A stretch of DNA of 64,000 nt from Clostridiales bacterium. Lineage in GTDB: Bacteria > Bacillota > Clostridia > Saccharofermentanales > Saccharofermentanaceae. The position numbers and the translations under genes are program-made. The stretch covers positions 1-64,000 of the forward strand of contig JAGCXQ010000014.1 in assembly GCA_017961235.1 (NCBI GenBank), in the 5' to 3' direction. Positions within the stretch are counted from its first letter, which is position 1. Each line of letters begins with the position of its first letter. The notes below the pieces were generated by a model, which had not been told where the DNA came from, ran no database searches, and saw only the letters and a program-made list of their open reading frames with translations. Shown one piece after another: positions 10,383-19,846 of this stretch.

Positions 10383-11126
10383 TTATTTCTTGAACTTGCC
10401 GCTGTTCAGATCCCTGTATTTCTTCGGGGTCATCGTGCACTTGCTTTTAAATACATTGGTAAAAGCACTTTGCGAGGAATATCCGAGCGATACAGATATA
10501 TCGAAGATGCTGTAGTCTGAGTGACAGAGCATATTCTGTGCGGTTTTTATCTTCGCTTCCGTGATGAAATCTCCGACGGTTTTCCCGGTCTCGCTTAAGA
10601 AAAGGCGGGAGAAATAGCTGGGATTCAGCTTTTCTCTCTCGGCAAGTTCTTTTACCGTAAGGGCCTTATTGAGATTGTTATAGATGAAGTCGATCGATCT
10701 TCTGACATGGAGATTGACGACATTTTTCTGATTGATCGCGCGCATGCGTGTCGCGTAGTCGATCTGCATCTCAGCGATCAGATCCATAACTTCATCGACA
10801 GACTCTGCTTCGTCTGCCTTATTGATATAGATGTCACTTAAGGAATATGCGGTATTCATATCCATGCCGCCATCGATGCACAATCTGCTGATCACTGCAG
10901 CGGATGCTACCAGATGGTAGATGATGTTACGGAGAGGATCTTTCGAGAGAACGCCGCGGCCCTCAAAGAAATTCAGACGTGCGATCTTGAAGCGATCGCG
11001 TACGCCTTCCACATCGCCGCTTTTGATCTTATTATATTGTCTGAATTCCGCGTGAAGGTCCGCGCGGATAAATTCTTCCTCTCTTTGAATATAAAGCCTG
11101 TAGTCCAGTATTTTATTCGTGTCCAT
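10383..11126 (-). CDS. AraC-family transcriptional regulator
   Basis: A 247-residue regulator with an N-terminal helical domain (about 1-140) unlike the AraC sugar-binding cupin, and a C-terminal AraC DNA-binding domain (about 145-245). The latter has two helix-turn-helix units, LTVKELAEREKLNPSYFSRLFLSETGKTVGDF and IFDISVSLGYSSQSAFTNVFKSKCTMTPKKYR. It is a paralog of the gene at 53294: both share the N-terminal run DPLRNIIYHL/DPVRNMRYLF and YSLSDIYINKAD/YSLSDLYIQKAD. It precedes mgtA on the same strand and may control it, but that is inference. Confidence 0.88.
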   Translation of the reverse strand: MDTNKILDYRLYIQREEEFIRADLHAEFRQYNKIKSGDVEGVRDRFKIARLNFFEGRGVLSKDPLRNIIYHLVASAAVISRLCIDGGMDMNTAYSLSDIYINKADEAESVDEVMDLIAEMQIDYATRMRAINQKNVVNLHVRRSIDFIYNNLNKALTVKELAEREKLNPSYFSRLFLSETGKTVGDFITEAKIKTAQNMLCHSDYSIFDISVSLGYSSQSAFTNVFKSKCTMTPKKYRDLNSGKFKK

Positions 11127-11235
11127 AGTTGTCTCTTCCGAGCGGGGGGGCGCTCTTTGTTTTCTGTCGGGGCTTTTGTTTGGTGCTGTTTGTCAAATTA
11201 CTGTTTATGCAGATGCTTTTTCATTTTTCAAAAAG

Positions 11236-11241
11236 ATTATA
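11236..11241 (-). promoter_or_regulatory. Extended -10 upstream of the AraC-type gene
   Basis: The minus strand reads CATGGTATAAT, that is TG-G-TATAAT, 110 bases before the ATG. No -35 is recognisable. Confidence 0.45.
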
Positions 11242-11257
11242 CCATGACGGAGAAAGC

Positions 11258-11296
11258 GAAAAATAGACTATCCCGCAATTTGAGATAGTCTATTTC
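11258..11296 (-). terminator. Terminator of the carAB operon
   Basis: Read on the minus strand, AATAGACTATC and GATAGTCTATT form an 11-bp stem followed by TTTT, about 50 nt after the carB stop. Confidence 0.75.
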
Positions 11297-11346
11297 GGAA
11301 ACAATTCTATTTTTTGTCAAAGGCAGTTACGGTCGGAAAATGCCTC

Positions 11347-14300
11347 TTAGGCGTTGATCGTGCTGATGCCCGGGATCGTCTCCTCGAGGACATCGAGAAG
11401 GATCTTTACCGTATCAAGGGAAGTAAAGATCGTGACACCGTTCTGGATCGCGCAGCGGCGGATCGCTACACCGTCTTCGTAGTGGACACCGGAGAGGATC
11501 GCTCTCGTATTGATGATGTAGCTTACGTATCCTGCGCGGATCGAGTCGAGGATCTCGGTGCTGCCCTCACTGAGCTTACCGCGGACACGGGTTCTGATAC
11601 CATGGTTCTTCAGGAAGTTTGCCGTACCGATCGTCGCTTCGATATTGAAACCGAGCTCATAGAAACGCTTGATCAGTGGAAGTGCTTCTTCTTTATCCTC
11701 ATCTGCGAGGGTAACGATAACGGTTCCGTAGTCCTTCATCTTGATGCCGGATGCCTGCAGTGCCTTAAAGAATGCACGGTTCAGGCTCTTATCGTAGCCG
11801 ATCGCCTCACCTGTGGACTTCATCTCCGGAGAGAGGTATGCATCCATGCCGTCGAGCTTCTGGAATGAGAAAGCAGGTGCTTTTACATACCAGCGGTCCG
11901 TGGTCTCCGGCGGAGTCAGGCGGGTAATTCCCTGTTTTTCCAGTGACTCACCGAGCATGGCTTTTGTAGCGATCGTGACAAGGTTTTGGTCGGTCGATTT
12001 CGAGAGGAACGGTACGGATCTCGATGCACGGGGGTTGACCTCGATAACATAGACGCTGTCGTCCTTATCCACGATGAACTGGATATTGAAAAGGCCCACG
12101 ATGCCGATGCCTAAGCCCAGGCGTGTGGTGTAATCACAGATGGTTTCTTTTACCTTATCGGAGATGGAGAACGGCGGGTAAACACTGGTACTGTCACCAC
12201 TGTGAACACCGGTTCTCTCGACCAGTTCCATGATGCCCGGGATGAAGACCTTCTCACCATCGCAGATCGCATCGACCTCGACTTCTTTACCGACAAGATA
12301 TTTATCGATGAGGACCGGCTTATCTTCGTCCACTTCAACGGCGTTCTTTAAGTACTTCACGAGCATCGTCTCATTTGCAACGATCTCCATGGCACGGCCG
12401 CCAAGTACGAAGGAAGGACGGACGAGTACCGGGTAACCGATCTTCTCTGCAACCTTAATACCGGTCGGGATATCGGTAACCGCTTCACCCTTCGGGTTCG
12501 GGATGCCGAGGGATTTGATGACCGCATCAAAAGCATCTCTATCCTCTGCTTTTTCGATCGCATCGTTGTCTGTGCCGATGATCTTTACACCGCGCTTCGT
12601 CAGTGAATCCGCGAGGTTGACGGCTGTCTGTCCGCCCAGTGTTACGATGACACCCAGCGGGTTCTCCAGGTCGATGATGTTCATGACATCTTCGGTCGTC
12701 AACGGCTCGAAATAGAGCTTATCGGCAGTAGTATAGTCGGTGGATACCGTCTCCGGGTTATTGTTGATAACGATGGCTTCATAGCCCATCGACTGGATCG
12801 TTCGTACCGCGTGAACGGTAGAGTAGTCAAACTCGACGCCCTGGCCGATACGGATCGGGCCGGAACCAAGAACGATGACCTTCTTTCTGTCAGATACGAT
12901 CGACTCATTCTGTTTGCCGTATGTCGAGTAGAAATACGGGATATAGCTGTCGAACTCTGACGCGCAGGAGTCGATCATCTTATAGATCGGAGCGATCTTC
13001 TGCTCTTTTCTGAGCTGGTAGATCTCATCTTCTGTTTTCTTCCAAAGTTCTGCGACATAAGAATCGGAGAATCCCATTCTCTTTGCCTCGATCAGATGCT
13101 CGATGGAATCCGGATTGGCTTCCATCTCACGCTCGAAATCAACGATCTTCTTGATCTTGTCGAGGAAGAACATGTCGATGCCCGTGATGTTGCAGATACG
13201 GGAGTGGTCAACGCCCAGCCACATCAGCTGCGAGATCGCGTAGATACGGTCATCGGTACCTTCCTTGATGTACTCGAGAAGGTCATCGACACTCATATGC
13301 TCGGAGTCGAACTTCGTCATATGAATGTGGTTCTTGCTGTCCTCGAGGGAGCGGATCGCCTTCAGAAGGCTCTCTTCAAAAGTACGGCCCACGCTCATGA
13401 CCTCACCGGTCGCTTTCATCTGCGTGGAGAGTTTATTCATCGCTGCCGGGAACTTATCGAACGGGAATCTCGGCATCTTGGTGACAACGTAGTCGAGTGC
13501 CGGCTCAAAGCATGCCGGTGTATTGGCAAGCTTTATTTCATCGAGATTCATGCCGACCGCGATCTTCGCAGAGACACGGGCGATCGGGTAACCGCTGGCC
13601 TTCGATGCCAGTGCGGAAGATCTCGATACACGGGGATTGACCTCGATGACATAGTACTTGAAAGAATGCGGATCGAGTGCGAACTGGCAGTTACATCCTC
13701 CCTTTACACCGAGGGCGCGGATGATCTTCAGCGCGCTGTCACGGAGCATATGGTATTCCTTATTCGTCAGCGTCTGAGAAGGCGCCACTACGATGGAGTC
13801 GCCGGTATGGATACCGACCGGATCAAGGTTCTCCATATTACATACCGTGATCGCCGTATCGTTGGCGTCACGGATAACTTCGTACTCGATCTCTTTATAG
13901 CCCTTGATGCTCTTCTCCACCAGGACCTGATGCACCGGTGAGAGCGCCAGCGCATTCTTCATCATATCGCGGAGCTCCTCCGGATCATTGGCAAAACCGC
14001 CGCCTGTGCCGCCGAGCGTAAATGCCGGACGGAGGATGACCGGATATCCGATTTCTTCTGCTGCTGCAAGTGCTTCTTCAATACTGTAGGTGATCTGGGA
14101 AGGAACGACCGGTTCACCGATCTTCTCGCAGAGTTCCTTAAAGAGTTCTCTGTCTTCTGCGCACTCGATACTCTTGGCATCGGTACCGAGAAGCTCGATC
14201 TCACACTCTTCCAGAACGCCTTTCTTTGCCAGCTGCATCGCAAGGTTCAGTCCTGTCTGACCTCCGATACCCGGAACGATCGCATCCGGTCTTTCCAGAC

Positions 14301-14535
14301 GGCAGATACGCGCGAGGAACTGAAGTGTCAGCGGCTCCATATAGACCTTATCCGCGATGGATGTATCCGTCATGATAGTCGCCGGATTAGAGTTAGCGAG
14401 GATGACCTCATAGCCTTCTTCTTTCAGTGCCAGGCAGGCCTGGGTTCCGGCGTAGTCAAACTCCGCTGCCTGTCCGATAACGATCGGACCTGAGCCGATC
14501 ACGAGTACTTTATGAATGTCTGTTCTCTTAGGCAT
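11347..14535 (-). CDS. carB: Carbamoyl-phosphate synthase large subunit
   Basis: This 1062-residue subunit makes carbamoyl phosphate for pyrimidine and arginine synthesis from ammonia (delivered by CarA), bicarbonate and two ATP. Two homologous ATP-grasp halves are seen, each starting with a VLGSGP-type loop ([19 protein letters not shown] and [19 protein letters not shown]) and containing GGQTGLNLA or GGQTAVNLA. An allosteric MGS-like domain forms the last about 120 residues. Length is normal. The start overlaps the end of carA by 8 nt, so the two subunits are translationally coupled. A terminator follows at 11258-11296. Confidence 0.96.
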   Translation of the reverse strand: MPKRTDIHKVLVIGSGPIVIGQAAEFDYAGTQACLALKEEGYEVILANSNPATIMTDTSIADKVYMEPLTLQFLARICRLERPDAIVPGIGGQTGLNLAMQLAKKGVLEECEIELLGTDAKSIECAEDRELFKELCEKIGEPVVPSQITYSIEEALAAAEEIGYPVILRPAFTLGGTGGGFANDPEELRDMMKNALALSPVHQVLVEKSIKGYKEIEYEVIRDANDTAITVCNMENLDPVGIHTGDSIVVAPSQTLTNKEYHMLRDSALKIIRALGVKGGCNCQFALDPHSFKYYVIEVNPRVSRSSALASKASGYPIARVSAKIAVGMNLDEIKLANTPACFEPALDYVVTKMPRFPFDKFPAAMNKLSTQMKATGEVMSVGRTFEESLLKAIRSLEDSKNHIHMTKFDSEHMSVDDLLEYIKEGTDDRIYAISQLMWLGVDHSRICNITGIDMFFLDKIKKIVDFEREMEANPDSIEHLIEAKRMGFSDSYVAELWKKTEDEIYQLRKEQKIAPIYKMIDSCASEFDSYIPYFYSTYGKQNESIVSDRKKVIVLGSGPIRIGQGVEFDYSTVHAVRTIQSMGYEAIVINNNPETVSTDYTTADKLYFEPLTTEDVMNIIDLENPLGVIVTLGGQTAVNLADSLTKRGVKIIGTDNDAIEKAEDRDAFDAVIKSLGIPNPKGEAVTDIPTGIKVAEKIGYPVLVRPSFVLGGRAMEIVANETMLVKYLKNAVEVDEDKPVLIDKYLVGKEVEVDAICDGEKVFIPGIMELVERTGVHSGDSTSVYPPFSISDKVKETICDYTTRLGLGIGIVGLFNIQFIVDKDDSVYVIEVNPRASRSVPFLSKSTDQNLVTIATKAMLGESLEKQGITRLTPPETTDRWYVKAPAFSFQKLDGMDAYLSPEMKSTGEAIGYDKSLNRAFFKALQASGIKMKDYGTVIVTLADEDKEEALPLIKRFYELGFNIEATIGTANFLKNHGIRTRVRGKLSEGSTEILDSIRAGYVSYIINTRAILSGVHYEDGVAIRRCAIQNGVTIFTSLDTVKILLDVLEETIPGISTINA

Positions 14536-15646
14536 GGACGTTCACCCCGCTCTCTTTTTTCTCGCAGAAATCTTTCATGATGGTGACGAACTTCTCGAAA
14601 AGATAGGTGCTGTCCTGCGGGCCCGGAGCACTCTCCGGATGGTACTGCACAGAGAAGACCATATCTTCTTTACACTCGACACCCTCGGCGGTATTGTCGA
14701 GAAGGTTGATGTGTGTCGCCTGAAGTTTCGTATTCTTAAGGCTCTCGAGATCGACCGCATAGCTGTGGTTCTGGGAAGTGATCTCGATCTTTCCTGTCTC
14801 GAGGTTCTTGACCGGATGGTTTCCTCCACGGTGGCCGAACTTCAGCTTATATGTCTTGGCACCATATGCAAGCGAGATCATCTGGTGGCCCAGGCAGATA
14901 CCGAAGATCGGGAACTTCCCGGCAAGTGCTTTTACCGTGGAAATAACCGGAGTAACATCCTCCGGGTCTCCGGGACCGTTACTTAAGAAAATGCCGTCCG
15001 GCTTCATGAACTCGATCTCCTCAGGAGTCGTATCAAAAGGCACGACGGTAACATTGCATCCATATTCATTTAATTTTCTGATGATATTGAGCTTGATGCC
15101 GCAATCGATCGCGACCACATTGAACCTCGGGTTCGGCGTTCTCGAATACCAGCGCTTGCGGCAGGAAACGCGGGAGACCTGATCGTGCGGGACCGGAGTG
15201 ACCGTGATCTTCGCAAGTGCAACTTCGATCGGAGTATCGATGCTCGTGATGATCACTCTTCGGGAACCGAGATCGCGGATGCTTCTGGTGATCTCTCTCG
15301 TATCCACGCCCGTGATCCCCGGGATGCCCTCGTCCTCCATCTCTTCGGAGAGGGTCTTCGTGTAGCGGAAGTTACTCGGCATGTCATTGTAATCACTGAC
15401 GATCAGGCCGCCGATACTCGGGTTCTTGCACTCATAGTCATCGTCCGTGATTCCGTAGTTGCCGATCAGTGGGTATGTCATGACCACCATCTGGTCGGTA
15501 TAGGAGGGATCGGAAAGGATCTCCTGATATCCCACCATGGATGTGTTAAAAACGATTTCACAGACACGTTCGACATTCGCACCGAAGCCATATCCTTCGA
15601 AACAGCTCCCATCCTCCAAAACGATCTTTCGGTCTTTTTTTCTCAT
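14528..15646 (-). CDS. carA: Carbamoyl-phosphate synthase small (glutaminase) subunit
   Basis: The glutaminase subunit hydrolyses glutamine and channels ammonia to CarB. The N-terminal CPSase small-chain domain starts [16 protein letters not shown]. The class I glutaminase domain has the nucleophile in GICLGHQ and the His-Glu pair in [14 protein letters not shown] place the start at the ATG at 15646 (MRKKDRK) because GGAGGG lies 5 nt upstream; the longer frame would run into the leader hairpin. Length is then 372 residues. It is transcribed from a consensus promoter at 15773-15801 through a leader with an attenuator-like hairpin. Confidence 0.95.
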   Translation of the reverse strand: MRKKDRKIVLEDGSCFEGYGFGANVERVCEIVFNTSMVGYQEILSDPSYTDQMVVMTYPLIGNYGITDDDYECKNPSIGGLIVSDYNDMPSNFRYTKTLSEEMEDEGIPGITGVDTREITRSIRDLGSRRVIITSIDTPIEVALAKITVTPVPHDQVSRVSCRKRWYSRTPNPRFNVVAIDCGIKLNIIRKLNEYGCNVTVVPFDTTPEEIEFMKPDGIFLSNGPGDPEDVTPVISTVKALAGKFPIFGICLGHQMISLAYGAKTYKLKFGHRGGNHPVKNLETGKIEITSQNHSYAVDLESLKNTKLQATHINLLDNTAEGVECKEDMVFSVQYHPESAPGPQDSTYLFEKFVTIMKDFCEKKESGVNVHA

Positions 15647-15670
15647 AATGCCCTCCGGTTCAGCAAATAG

Positions 15671-15716
15671 AAAAAAAGCGTCCCCAACGTGCCTTGGAAC
15701 CGGCACATGCGAACGC
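15671..15716 (-). terminator. Attenuator-like hairpin in the carA leader
   Basis: Read on the minus strand, the arms ATGTGCC and GGCACGT (15702-15708 and 15687-15693), with an outer GCGT/ACGC pair, are followed directly by TTTTTTT (15671-15677). It lies between the promoter and the carA start, so transcription must pass it. I do not recognise a PyrR-type binding loop in the leader, so the controlling signal is unknown. Confidence 0.65.
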
Positions 15717-15772
15717 CTTTGCTCACTATTTAATTCGTAGGTATATACTGTCTTTCATTTTCATTCACGGGA

Positions 15773-15801
15773 ATTATAGTAATCTATATAATCCCTGTCA
15801 A
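15773..15801 (-). promoter_or_regulatory. Consensus sigma-A promoter of carAB
   Basis: The minus strand has TTGACA (15796-15801), a 17-nt spacer and TATAAT (15773-15778), matching the vegetative consensus at every position. The expected RNA start near 15766 gives a leader of about 120 nt before carA. Confidence 0.9.
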
Positions 15802-15878
15802 TGCGCAGAATGAATAAAAGATTATCGATTTCTGTCTTTCGGTTTTATCTTCCCGCGATTCCTCTTCAGGAAGGCCGG

Positions 15879-16181
15879 TCAGATCTCGAAATCGAAGCAG
15901 GATCTGATCTTCGTATATGGACGGACCGCATTTGTTGCCACTTCCACATGTGCCGGATGTACGGCATAGCCCTGAAGGGATGCTTCATCTTCGAAGCTGG
16001 AATCCAGCATCAGATCTGTATTGGAAGAGCTCAGGCCGTCAATATAGACCTTGATGTCGATCATGCCCGGGATCTTTCCGGAAAGGCCCTCGAGGCCTGC
16101 CTTGATGTTCTTCTTGACCTGGATCTTCTCCTCATCAGAAAGCTCATCTTTTAACGTCCAGACGATTACATGCTTTACCAT
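15879..16181 (-). CDS. Dabb-family stress-response A/B barrel protein
   Basis: A 100-residue single-domain protein. The opening MVKHVIVWTLKDELSDEEK, a central GLSGKIPGMIDIKVYIDGL and the later LQGYAVHPAHVEV match the Dabb (dimeric alpha-beta barrel) family, whose bacterial members mostly lack a known reaction. AGGAGG lies upstream of the ATG. It begins 18 nt after the stop of the zinc-ribbon gene on the same strand, so the two are probably one transcript. Confidence 0.85.
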   Translation of the reverse strand: MVKHVIVWTLKDELSDEEKIQVKKNIKAGLEGLSGKIPGMIDIKVYIDGLSSSNTDLMLDSSFEDEASLQGYAVHPAHVEVATNAVRPYTKIRSCFDFEI

Positions 16182-16199
16182 TTCACTTTACCTCCTAAC

Positions 16200-16982
16200 T
16201 TATCTCTGCATATTCTGACGCCACCAGGTCTCGATCAGATTCAGAGTCTCGAGCTTGGTCTTGAGCTGAAGCAGTTTCCCGCTCAGAAGCTCGATAATGA
16301 GCACCTGTCCGCCCAGTTTCTTCTCATATCGCATATCACGGATATTCTGTGGTTCCACAAAAAAAGACGGCTTCAGATCACCGGCGGCCATAGTCGCAAG
16401 TGCACCGATCGCGCCAAACATATACGATGCGGCATTTCCCTGAGCAGAGAATACCAGCTGATTATTCGTGATCTCCACATACCACAGAGCAGCGCTCTCC
16501 AGCTTGGCTCTTTCTCCTGCCGCATTCTTCGGTGAGACGAGTCCGATAGCAACAGGCGACAGCGTAATTGCAGATCCGGCCGTCATCTGCGGAGCCGGAG
16601 CATAAGCCTGCTGCGGGGCTGCGTACTGCGGAGCTACCTGCTGCGGGGCTGCATACTGAGGTGCCGGTTGCTGTGCAGGTGCGTACTGCGGAGCTACCTG
16701 CTGCGGAGCTGCATACTGAGGTGCCGGTTGCTGTGCAGGTGCGTACTGCGGAGCTACCTGCTGCGGAGCTGCATACTGAGGTGCCGGCTGCTGCGCAGGT
16801 GCGTACTGCGGAGCTACCTGCTGCGGAGCTGCATACTGAGGTGCCGGCTGCTGCGCAGGTGCGTACTGCGGAGCTACCTGCTGCGGCACAGGCTGCTGTG
16901 CGACTTTCTTAACCGGCGATCCACAATAAAGGCAAAATGCACTTGTATCTGAAATTTCTTTTCCACAATTAAAACAAAACAT
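16200..16982 (-). CDS. Zinc-ribbon protein with Ala/Pro/Gln repeats
   Basis: A 260-residue protein with three parts. Residues 1-25 are a zinc ribbon (MFCFNCGKEISDTSAFCLYCG, two CxxC pairs). Residues about 30-130 are a low-complexity linker of nearly identical 20-residue units rich in Pro, Gln, Ala and Tyr (VAPQYAPAQQPAPQY). The last about 120 residues form a beta-rich domain ending ETLNLIETWWRQNMQR, whose function I do not recognise. The ATG is preceded by AGGAGAAGG, and the promoter is an extended -10 at 17020. A broken paralog of the C-terminal part lies at 18928-19040. The repeats suggest a flexible tether. Confidence 0.8.
   Translation of the reverse strand: MFCFNCGKEISDTSAFCLYCGSPVKKVAQQPVPQQVAPQYAPAQQPAPQYAAPQQVAPQYAPAQQPAPQYAAPQQVAPQYAPAQQPAPQYAAPQQVAPQYAPAQQPAPQYAAPQQVAPQYAAPQQAYAPAPQMTAGSAITLSPVAIGLVSPKNAAGERAKLESAALWYVEITNNQLVFSAQGNAASYMFGAIGALATMAAGDLKPSFFVEPQNIRDMRYEKKLGGQVLIIELLSGKLLQLKTKLETLNLIETWWRQNMQR
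16604..16888 (-). repeat. Tandem repeat, 60-bp unit, about four and a half copies
   Basis: Unit boundaries fall at 16621, 16681, 16741 and 16801, with partial units at both ends. Copies differ at only a few bases (for example ggggct against ggagct, and ggttg against ggctg). The unit length is a multiple of three, so copy-number change keeps the reading frame. Confidence 0.92.
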
Positions 16983-17019
16983 ATCCTTCTCCTAATAATG
17001 TGTTTTCTTCACAGAGACT

Positions 17020-17025
17020 ATTATA
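17020..17025 (-). promoter_or_regulatory. Extended -10 of the zinc-ribbon gene
   Basis: The minus strand reads TG-A-TATAAT 38 bases before the ATG, in the intergenic region shared with the divergent lipoprotein gene. Confidence 0.5.
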
Positions 17026-17097
17026 TCAATCTTGCGCAATATAAGTGTATCGAGATTTGCATTTCTTTACTTTTTCTGACCACAAAGCTACACTGAT

Positions 17098-17103
17098 TAT
17101 ACT
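17098..17103 (+). promoter_or_regulatory. -10 box of the 570-residue lipoprotein gene
   Basis: TATACT lies 25 nt before the ATG, with CTGACC 16 nt upstream as a moderate -35 box. Confidence 0.4.
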
Positions 17104-17128
17104 AATAGGAAACTATAGGAGGATGACT

Positions 17129-18841
17129 ATGAAACGCAGTATTGCTGTTTTACTTACAGCTGCCATGATCTTATCTCTTGCCGGCTGTTCGAAGAAGAAT
17201 GAAAAGGAAACATCTAGAACAAAGCGAACAAAAGACACTACGGAAACGGAAGAGACAGAGGCTCCGGGAACAGAAGAATCATCTTCAGAATCTGAACAGT
17301 CCACCGGGTCCGAATCAGAATCCGAAAGCAGTTCAGATACTTCCGGACTTGGAAAGCCCTCCGGATCGGTCCCGGTAGAACTCGATCACTCACTCTCACT
17401 TCTGCTTCTTTCAGAAGATGTTACTGACCGCGCTTATGGTGAGCTGATCAAGAATCTTACGTATCCGAATATGATGAGCGTTCATGAATATGTGTCGTCA
17501 TATTCCGTGCTGTCGGACAAGTATGATGCCCTAAATAAAAAACTCAGCGATATCCATTCTATTCACAAAAATGCCTGTGACAAGGAATACGATGAACTCA
17601 TCAAGGAGTTCCCGGAATTCCAGAAAATCGCCAATGAAGATAACTACTATATGTTTTCTTCCAACTACTTCGGAAGTTATATGAATCTGTGCCGTGCGGA
17701 CAGCAGCGTCACTTCTTTTAGCGTAGTTGATACCCTCATTTCAACAGATCTTTCCTCCAGCAGTGAAGCATTCTATAACCTCAAGTCCGGGACCGGTGAA
17801 GAGATCAAATTTGACGACATCGTAACCGATAGAAGTGCTTTTGCCGATGCAATACTGGCAAGTATCCCCGCGACGGATGCAAACACGAACAATTGGCTCA
17901 AGACTCAGTATGAAGCAGTCAAAGTTGCCGCAGAAAATATTCGGACCAACAATGATGTCGCTTTTCTTATGTATCCGAATGCGATCTACATCTCCGACAC
18001 CGTTATGCTGGATGGGCAAAACAAGGATATCGCATTCAACGTCTCTGTGCTCGACTTACCCAACTGTGTAAAGCTCGAATATTTCGGCGCAACTACGAAA
18101 TACTACTCCATCGTTCAGGATGTAGGAAACAGTTTCAAATGGGACTTCGACGGAGACGGCGTCCTTGATACGCTCACGGTCAACGATGTTTCCGATGATG
18201 ATTATGGTATCACTCTGGATATTACATTAAACGATAAGAAAATGACTTTGCCGGATATCCCTGAGCTTCAGGAAGCTGACACCATCGCCCAGGTATGGGT
18301 AAGTTATACAGATAGCGGTTACTACCTATTTGTTGAAGGTGCGATGGAAGATCCGGTCAATCTCACATATGTATTTCATATAAATAATGATTCGATCGAG
18401 CATGTCGGAGTGATGGGCGAGATCAAGTCCTTCCCTGTAGATCCGGAACACGTCATAGTCATGCGCCGTTCCGATCTTCTGGGCACCAATCATGTCGACA
18501 TTCCTTCCACACTGATCGGCTTCAATGGTGTCCCGGCCCAGACATCTGAATTTATTGGGAAATATGGTCTCGGCGTAACCAACGAGAAAATGGTCCTCGG
18601 TAAATTTACACCTGACGGAAAGCCCACCAATCAGTCCGTCACTGTTCCCGCAGGAACGACTGTACGTATCCTCGGAATCAACACGAAACAGGAGCTGGTC
18701 ACCTTCGAGGCCGTCTTCCCGGACGAATCAAAGAATTTCCAGTTCCAGATGGTCCTGAGAAATAACGATTACGACTATGACGTCTACTTCAACGGAAAAA
18801 GCGCTTACGAGCTCTTCAAGGGCGCGAATTACTACGACTGA
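17129..18841 (+). CDS. Large lipoprotein with acidic linker, function unknown
   Basis: The start at 17129 is set by AGGAGG 6 nt upstream; the ATG at 17123 abuts that site. The product has 570 residues: a signal peptide with lipobox LSLAGC, then a long Glu/Ser/Thr-rich linker (about 20-85) and a folded part of about 480 residues. The folded part includes FDGDGVLDTLTVND near residue 337, a Dx[DN]xDG calcium-loop motif like those in VCBS/FG-GAP and dockerin-type repeats. I do not recognise the whole family. The gene is divergent from the zinc-ribbon gene and ends at a clear terminator. Confidence 0.8.
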   Translation: MKRSIAVLLTAAMILSLAGCSKKNEKETSRTKRTKDTTETEETEAPGTEESSSESEQSTGSESESESSSDTSGLGKPSGSVPVELDHSLSLLLLSEDVTDRAYGELIKNLTYPNMMSVHEYVSSYSVLSDKYDALNKKLSDIHSIHKNACDKEYDELIKEFPEFQKIANEDNYYMFSSNYFGSYMNLCRADSSVTSFSVVDTLISTDLSSSSEAFYNLKSGTGEEIKFDDIVTDRSAFADAILASIPATDANTNNWLKTQYEAVKVAAENIRTNNDVAFLMYPNAIYISDTVMLDGQNKDIAFNVSVLDLPNCVKLEYFGATTKYYSIVQDVGNSFKWDFDGDGVLDTLTVNDVSDDDYGITLDITLNDKKMTLPDIPELQEADTIAQVWVSYTDSGYYLFVEGAMEDPVNLTYVFHINNDSIEHVGVMGEIKSFPVDPEHVIVMRRSDLLGTNHVDIPSTLIGFNGVPAQTSEFIGKYGLGVTNEKMVLGKFTPDGKPTNQSVTVPAGTTVRILGINTKQELVTFEAVFPDESKNFQFQMVLRNNDYDYDVYFNGKSAYELFKGANYYD

Positions 18842-18864
18842 TCCTGATCTAAACGGATAATTGA

Positions 18865-18894
18865 AAAGGGTTGTCTCATCAGAGGCAACCCTTT
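18865..18894 (+). terminator. Terminator after the 570-residue lipoprotein
   Basis: AAAGGGTTGTCTC pairs with GAGGCAACCCTTT around a 4-nt loop, ending in TTT, about 24 nt after the stop codon. Confidence 0.8.
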
Positions 18895-18927
18895 CTGCTT
18901 ACTGTTTATTCTCGCATTACTGACTGC

Positions 18928-19040
18928 TCACGCCAGCTGGCTGCGCCACCAGTTCTCGACCGTATTCAGCACTTCCATTTTCGACTTGATCTGGTTCGGA
19001 GCGATCATCAGGACCGGTTTCAGATCACAGGCTGCCAAAG
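18928..19040 (-). pseudogene. Remnant of a zinc-ribbon-protein paralog
   Basis: The minus strand encodes LAACDLKPVLMIAPNQI followed directly by KSKMEVLNTVENWWRSQLA and a stop. This aligns with the C-terminal end of the protein at 16200 (MAAGDLKPSFFVEPQNI and LKTKLETLNLIETWWRQNMQ), but about 26 residues between the two blocks are missing, and everything N-terminal is lost. The piece has no start codon or ribosome site. It is a decayed partial duplicate. Confidence 0.75.
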
Positions 19041-19277
19041 CTGGAGAATAATCCGTATAACGTGATCTCCTTCCAGACGACCAATTATCAGGAGGTCTTC
19101 GTTCTTGATGTCTCGCCGGTGCCGGATACGGTCATCCGTATCAATATGGCGTTCTACGGAACCGACAAATATGTGGAGATGGAGCCGCAGGATCTCACTT
19201 CTATGAACCCGTCACTTCAAGATCGTAATGGACTCACCGTCGTCGAGTGGGGCGGCGAAAACATCGCACAATCCTAA
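19041..19277 (+). pseudogene. 3' fragment of an unidentified gene
   Basis: An open frame of about 78 codons (VISFQTTNYQEVFVLDVSP onwards, ending NGLTVVEWGGENIAQS) with normal codon use but no ATG or ribosome site at its 5' side. It abuts the oppositely oriented zinc-ribbon remnant near base 19040. It reads like the C-terminus of a secreted beta-rich protein, but I cannot name it. The head-to-head junction of two truncated genes points to an old rearrangement. Confidence 0.55.
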
Positions 19278-19317
19278 CAATAAGCCGCCTCCCAGCAATC
19301 ATGATAGATATGGGTTA

Positions 19318-19593
19318 TCAATCGTTCATCTCATACACATCCTGGCGATGCCCCACCATAAGTGCAAGTATTACCAGTTTTTCATCCTGAATATCGCACA
19401 ACAAACGATAATCACCGATCCCGTATCTCCACTTGCCTTTTTGATTCGCAACAAGCGCTTTCCCACTTGCACGAGGATCCGTGCACCCCGACAAGTGTTT
19501 GGTGATCCATGCTTTCATCATCTTCTGGGTGTATCTGTCCAATTTCCTGAACTCTCTATCAAATCTTGCAGTCGTCTCAACACGATACCTCAT
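19318..19593 (-). CDS. RelE/ParE-family toxin
   Basis: A 91-residue toxin-like protein of the RelE/YafQ mRNA interferase fold. It starts MRYRVETTARFDREFRKLDR, and the C-terminal half carries the Arg and aromatic pattern KWRYGIGDYRLLCDIQDE..ILALMVGHRQDVYE typical of the RelE active-site sheet. Its ATG overlaps the antitoxin stop by 4 nt (ATGA), the usual coupling in type II modules. The target (ribosome-bound mRNA or gyrase) cannot be decided from sequence alone, but the GHRxxVY ending favours RelE. Confidence 0.88.
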   Translation of the reverse strand: MRYRVETTARFDREFRKLDRYTQKMMKAWITKHLSGCTDPRASGKALVANQKGKWRYGIGDYRLLCDIQDEKLVILALMVGHRQDVYEMND

Positions 19594-19811
19594 AGATCAA
19601 GTTCACTCCACAGATCTTCGATAGGACGACTTTTCTTTCCACTATCCAAGTATTCCGCATAAGCCTCACCAAAGACAGCCAGATCATATTCTTCATCGAT
19701 GCGCTCGAACAGAGCCATCTTAAAAGCCTCACCAATAGAAATGGAGTGAAGCTTCGCATAGCTCTCCGCCAGCTTTCTCTCTTCTTCTGTAAGTCTGATT
19801 GAAAATGCCAT
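19590..19811 (-). CDS. Antitoxin with ribbon-helix-helix N-terminus
   Basis: A 73-residue antitoxin, partner of the following toxin. The N-terminus MAFSIRLTEEERKLAESYAKLHSISIGEAFKMALFERI is a ribbon-helix-helix DNA-binding fold of the DUF6290/RelB type; the acidic C-terminus (EDLWSELDL) probably wraps the toxin. I start at 19811 because GGGAGTG lies just upstream; the longer frame would run through the promoter and palindrome. Autoregulation is likely through the perfect dyad at 19830-19846. Confidence 0.87.
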   Translation of the reverse strand: MAFSIRLTEEERKLAESYAKLHSISIGEAFKMALFERIDEEYDLAVFGEAYAEYLDSGKKSRPIEDLWSELDL

Positions 19812-19829
19812 AAAATCACTCCCTCTCTT

Positions 19830-19846
19830 GTAGTACATCGTACTAC
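19830..19846 (-). promoter_or_regulatory. Perfect palindromic operator of the toxin-antitoxin pair
   Basis: GTAGTAC-ATC-GTACTAC is a 7-bp perfect dyad with a 3-nt centre. The candidate -10 TACGAT (19837-19842) lies inside it, so a bound antitoxin would block RNA polymerase. Confidence 0.75.

Noticed and set aside
16604..16888. CRISPR array
   Set aside because: Repeats are directly contiguous, without spacers, and encode protein.
16568..16952. Two overlapping repetitive plus-strand frames
   Set aside because: They arise because the 60-bp repeat is open in several frames; only the minus-strand frame has a zinc ribbon, start site and conserved C-terminus.
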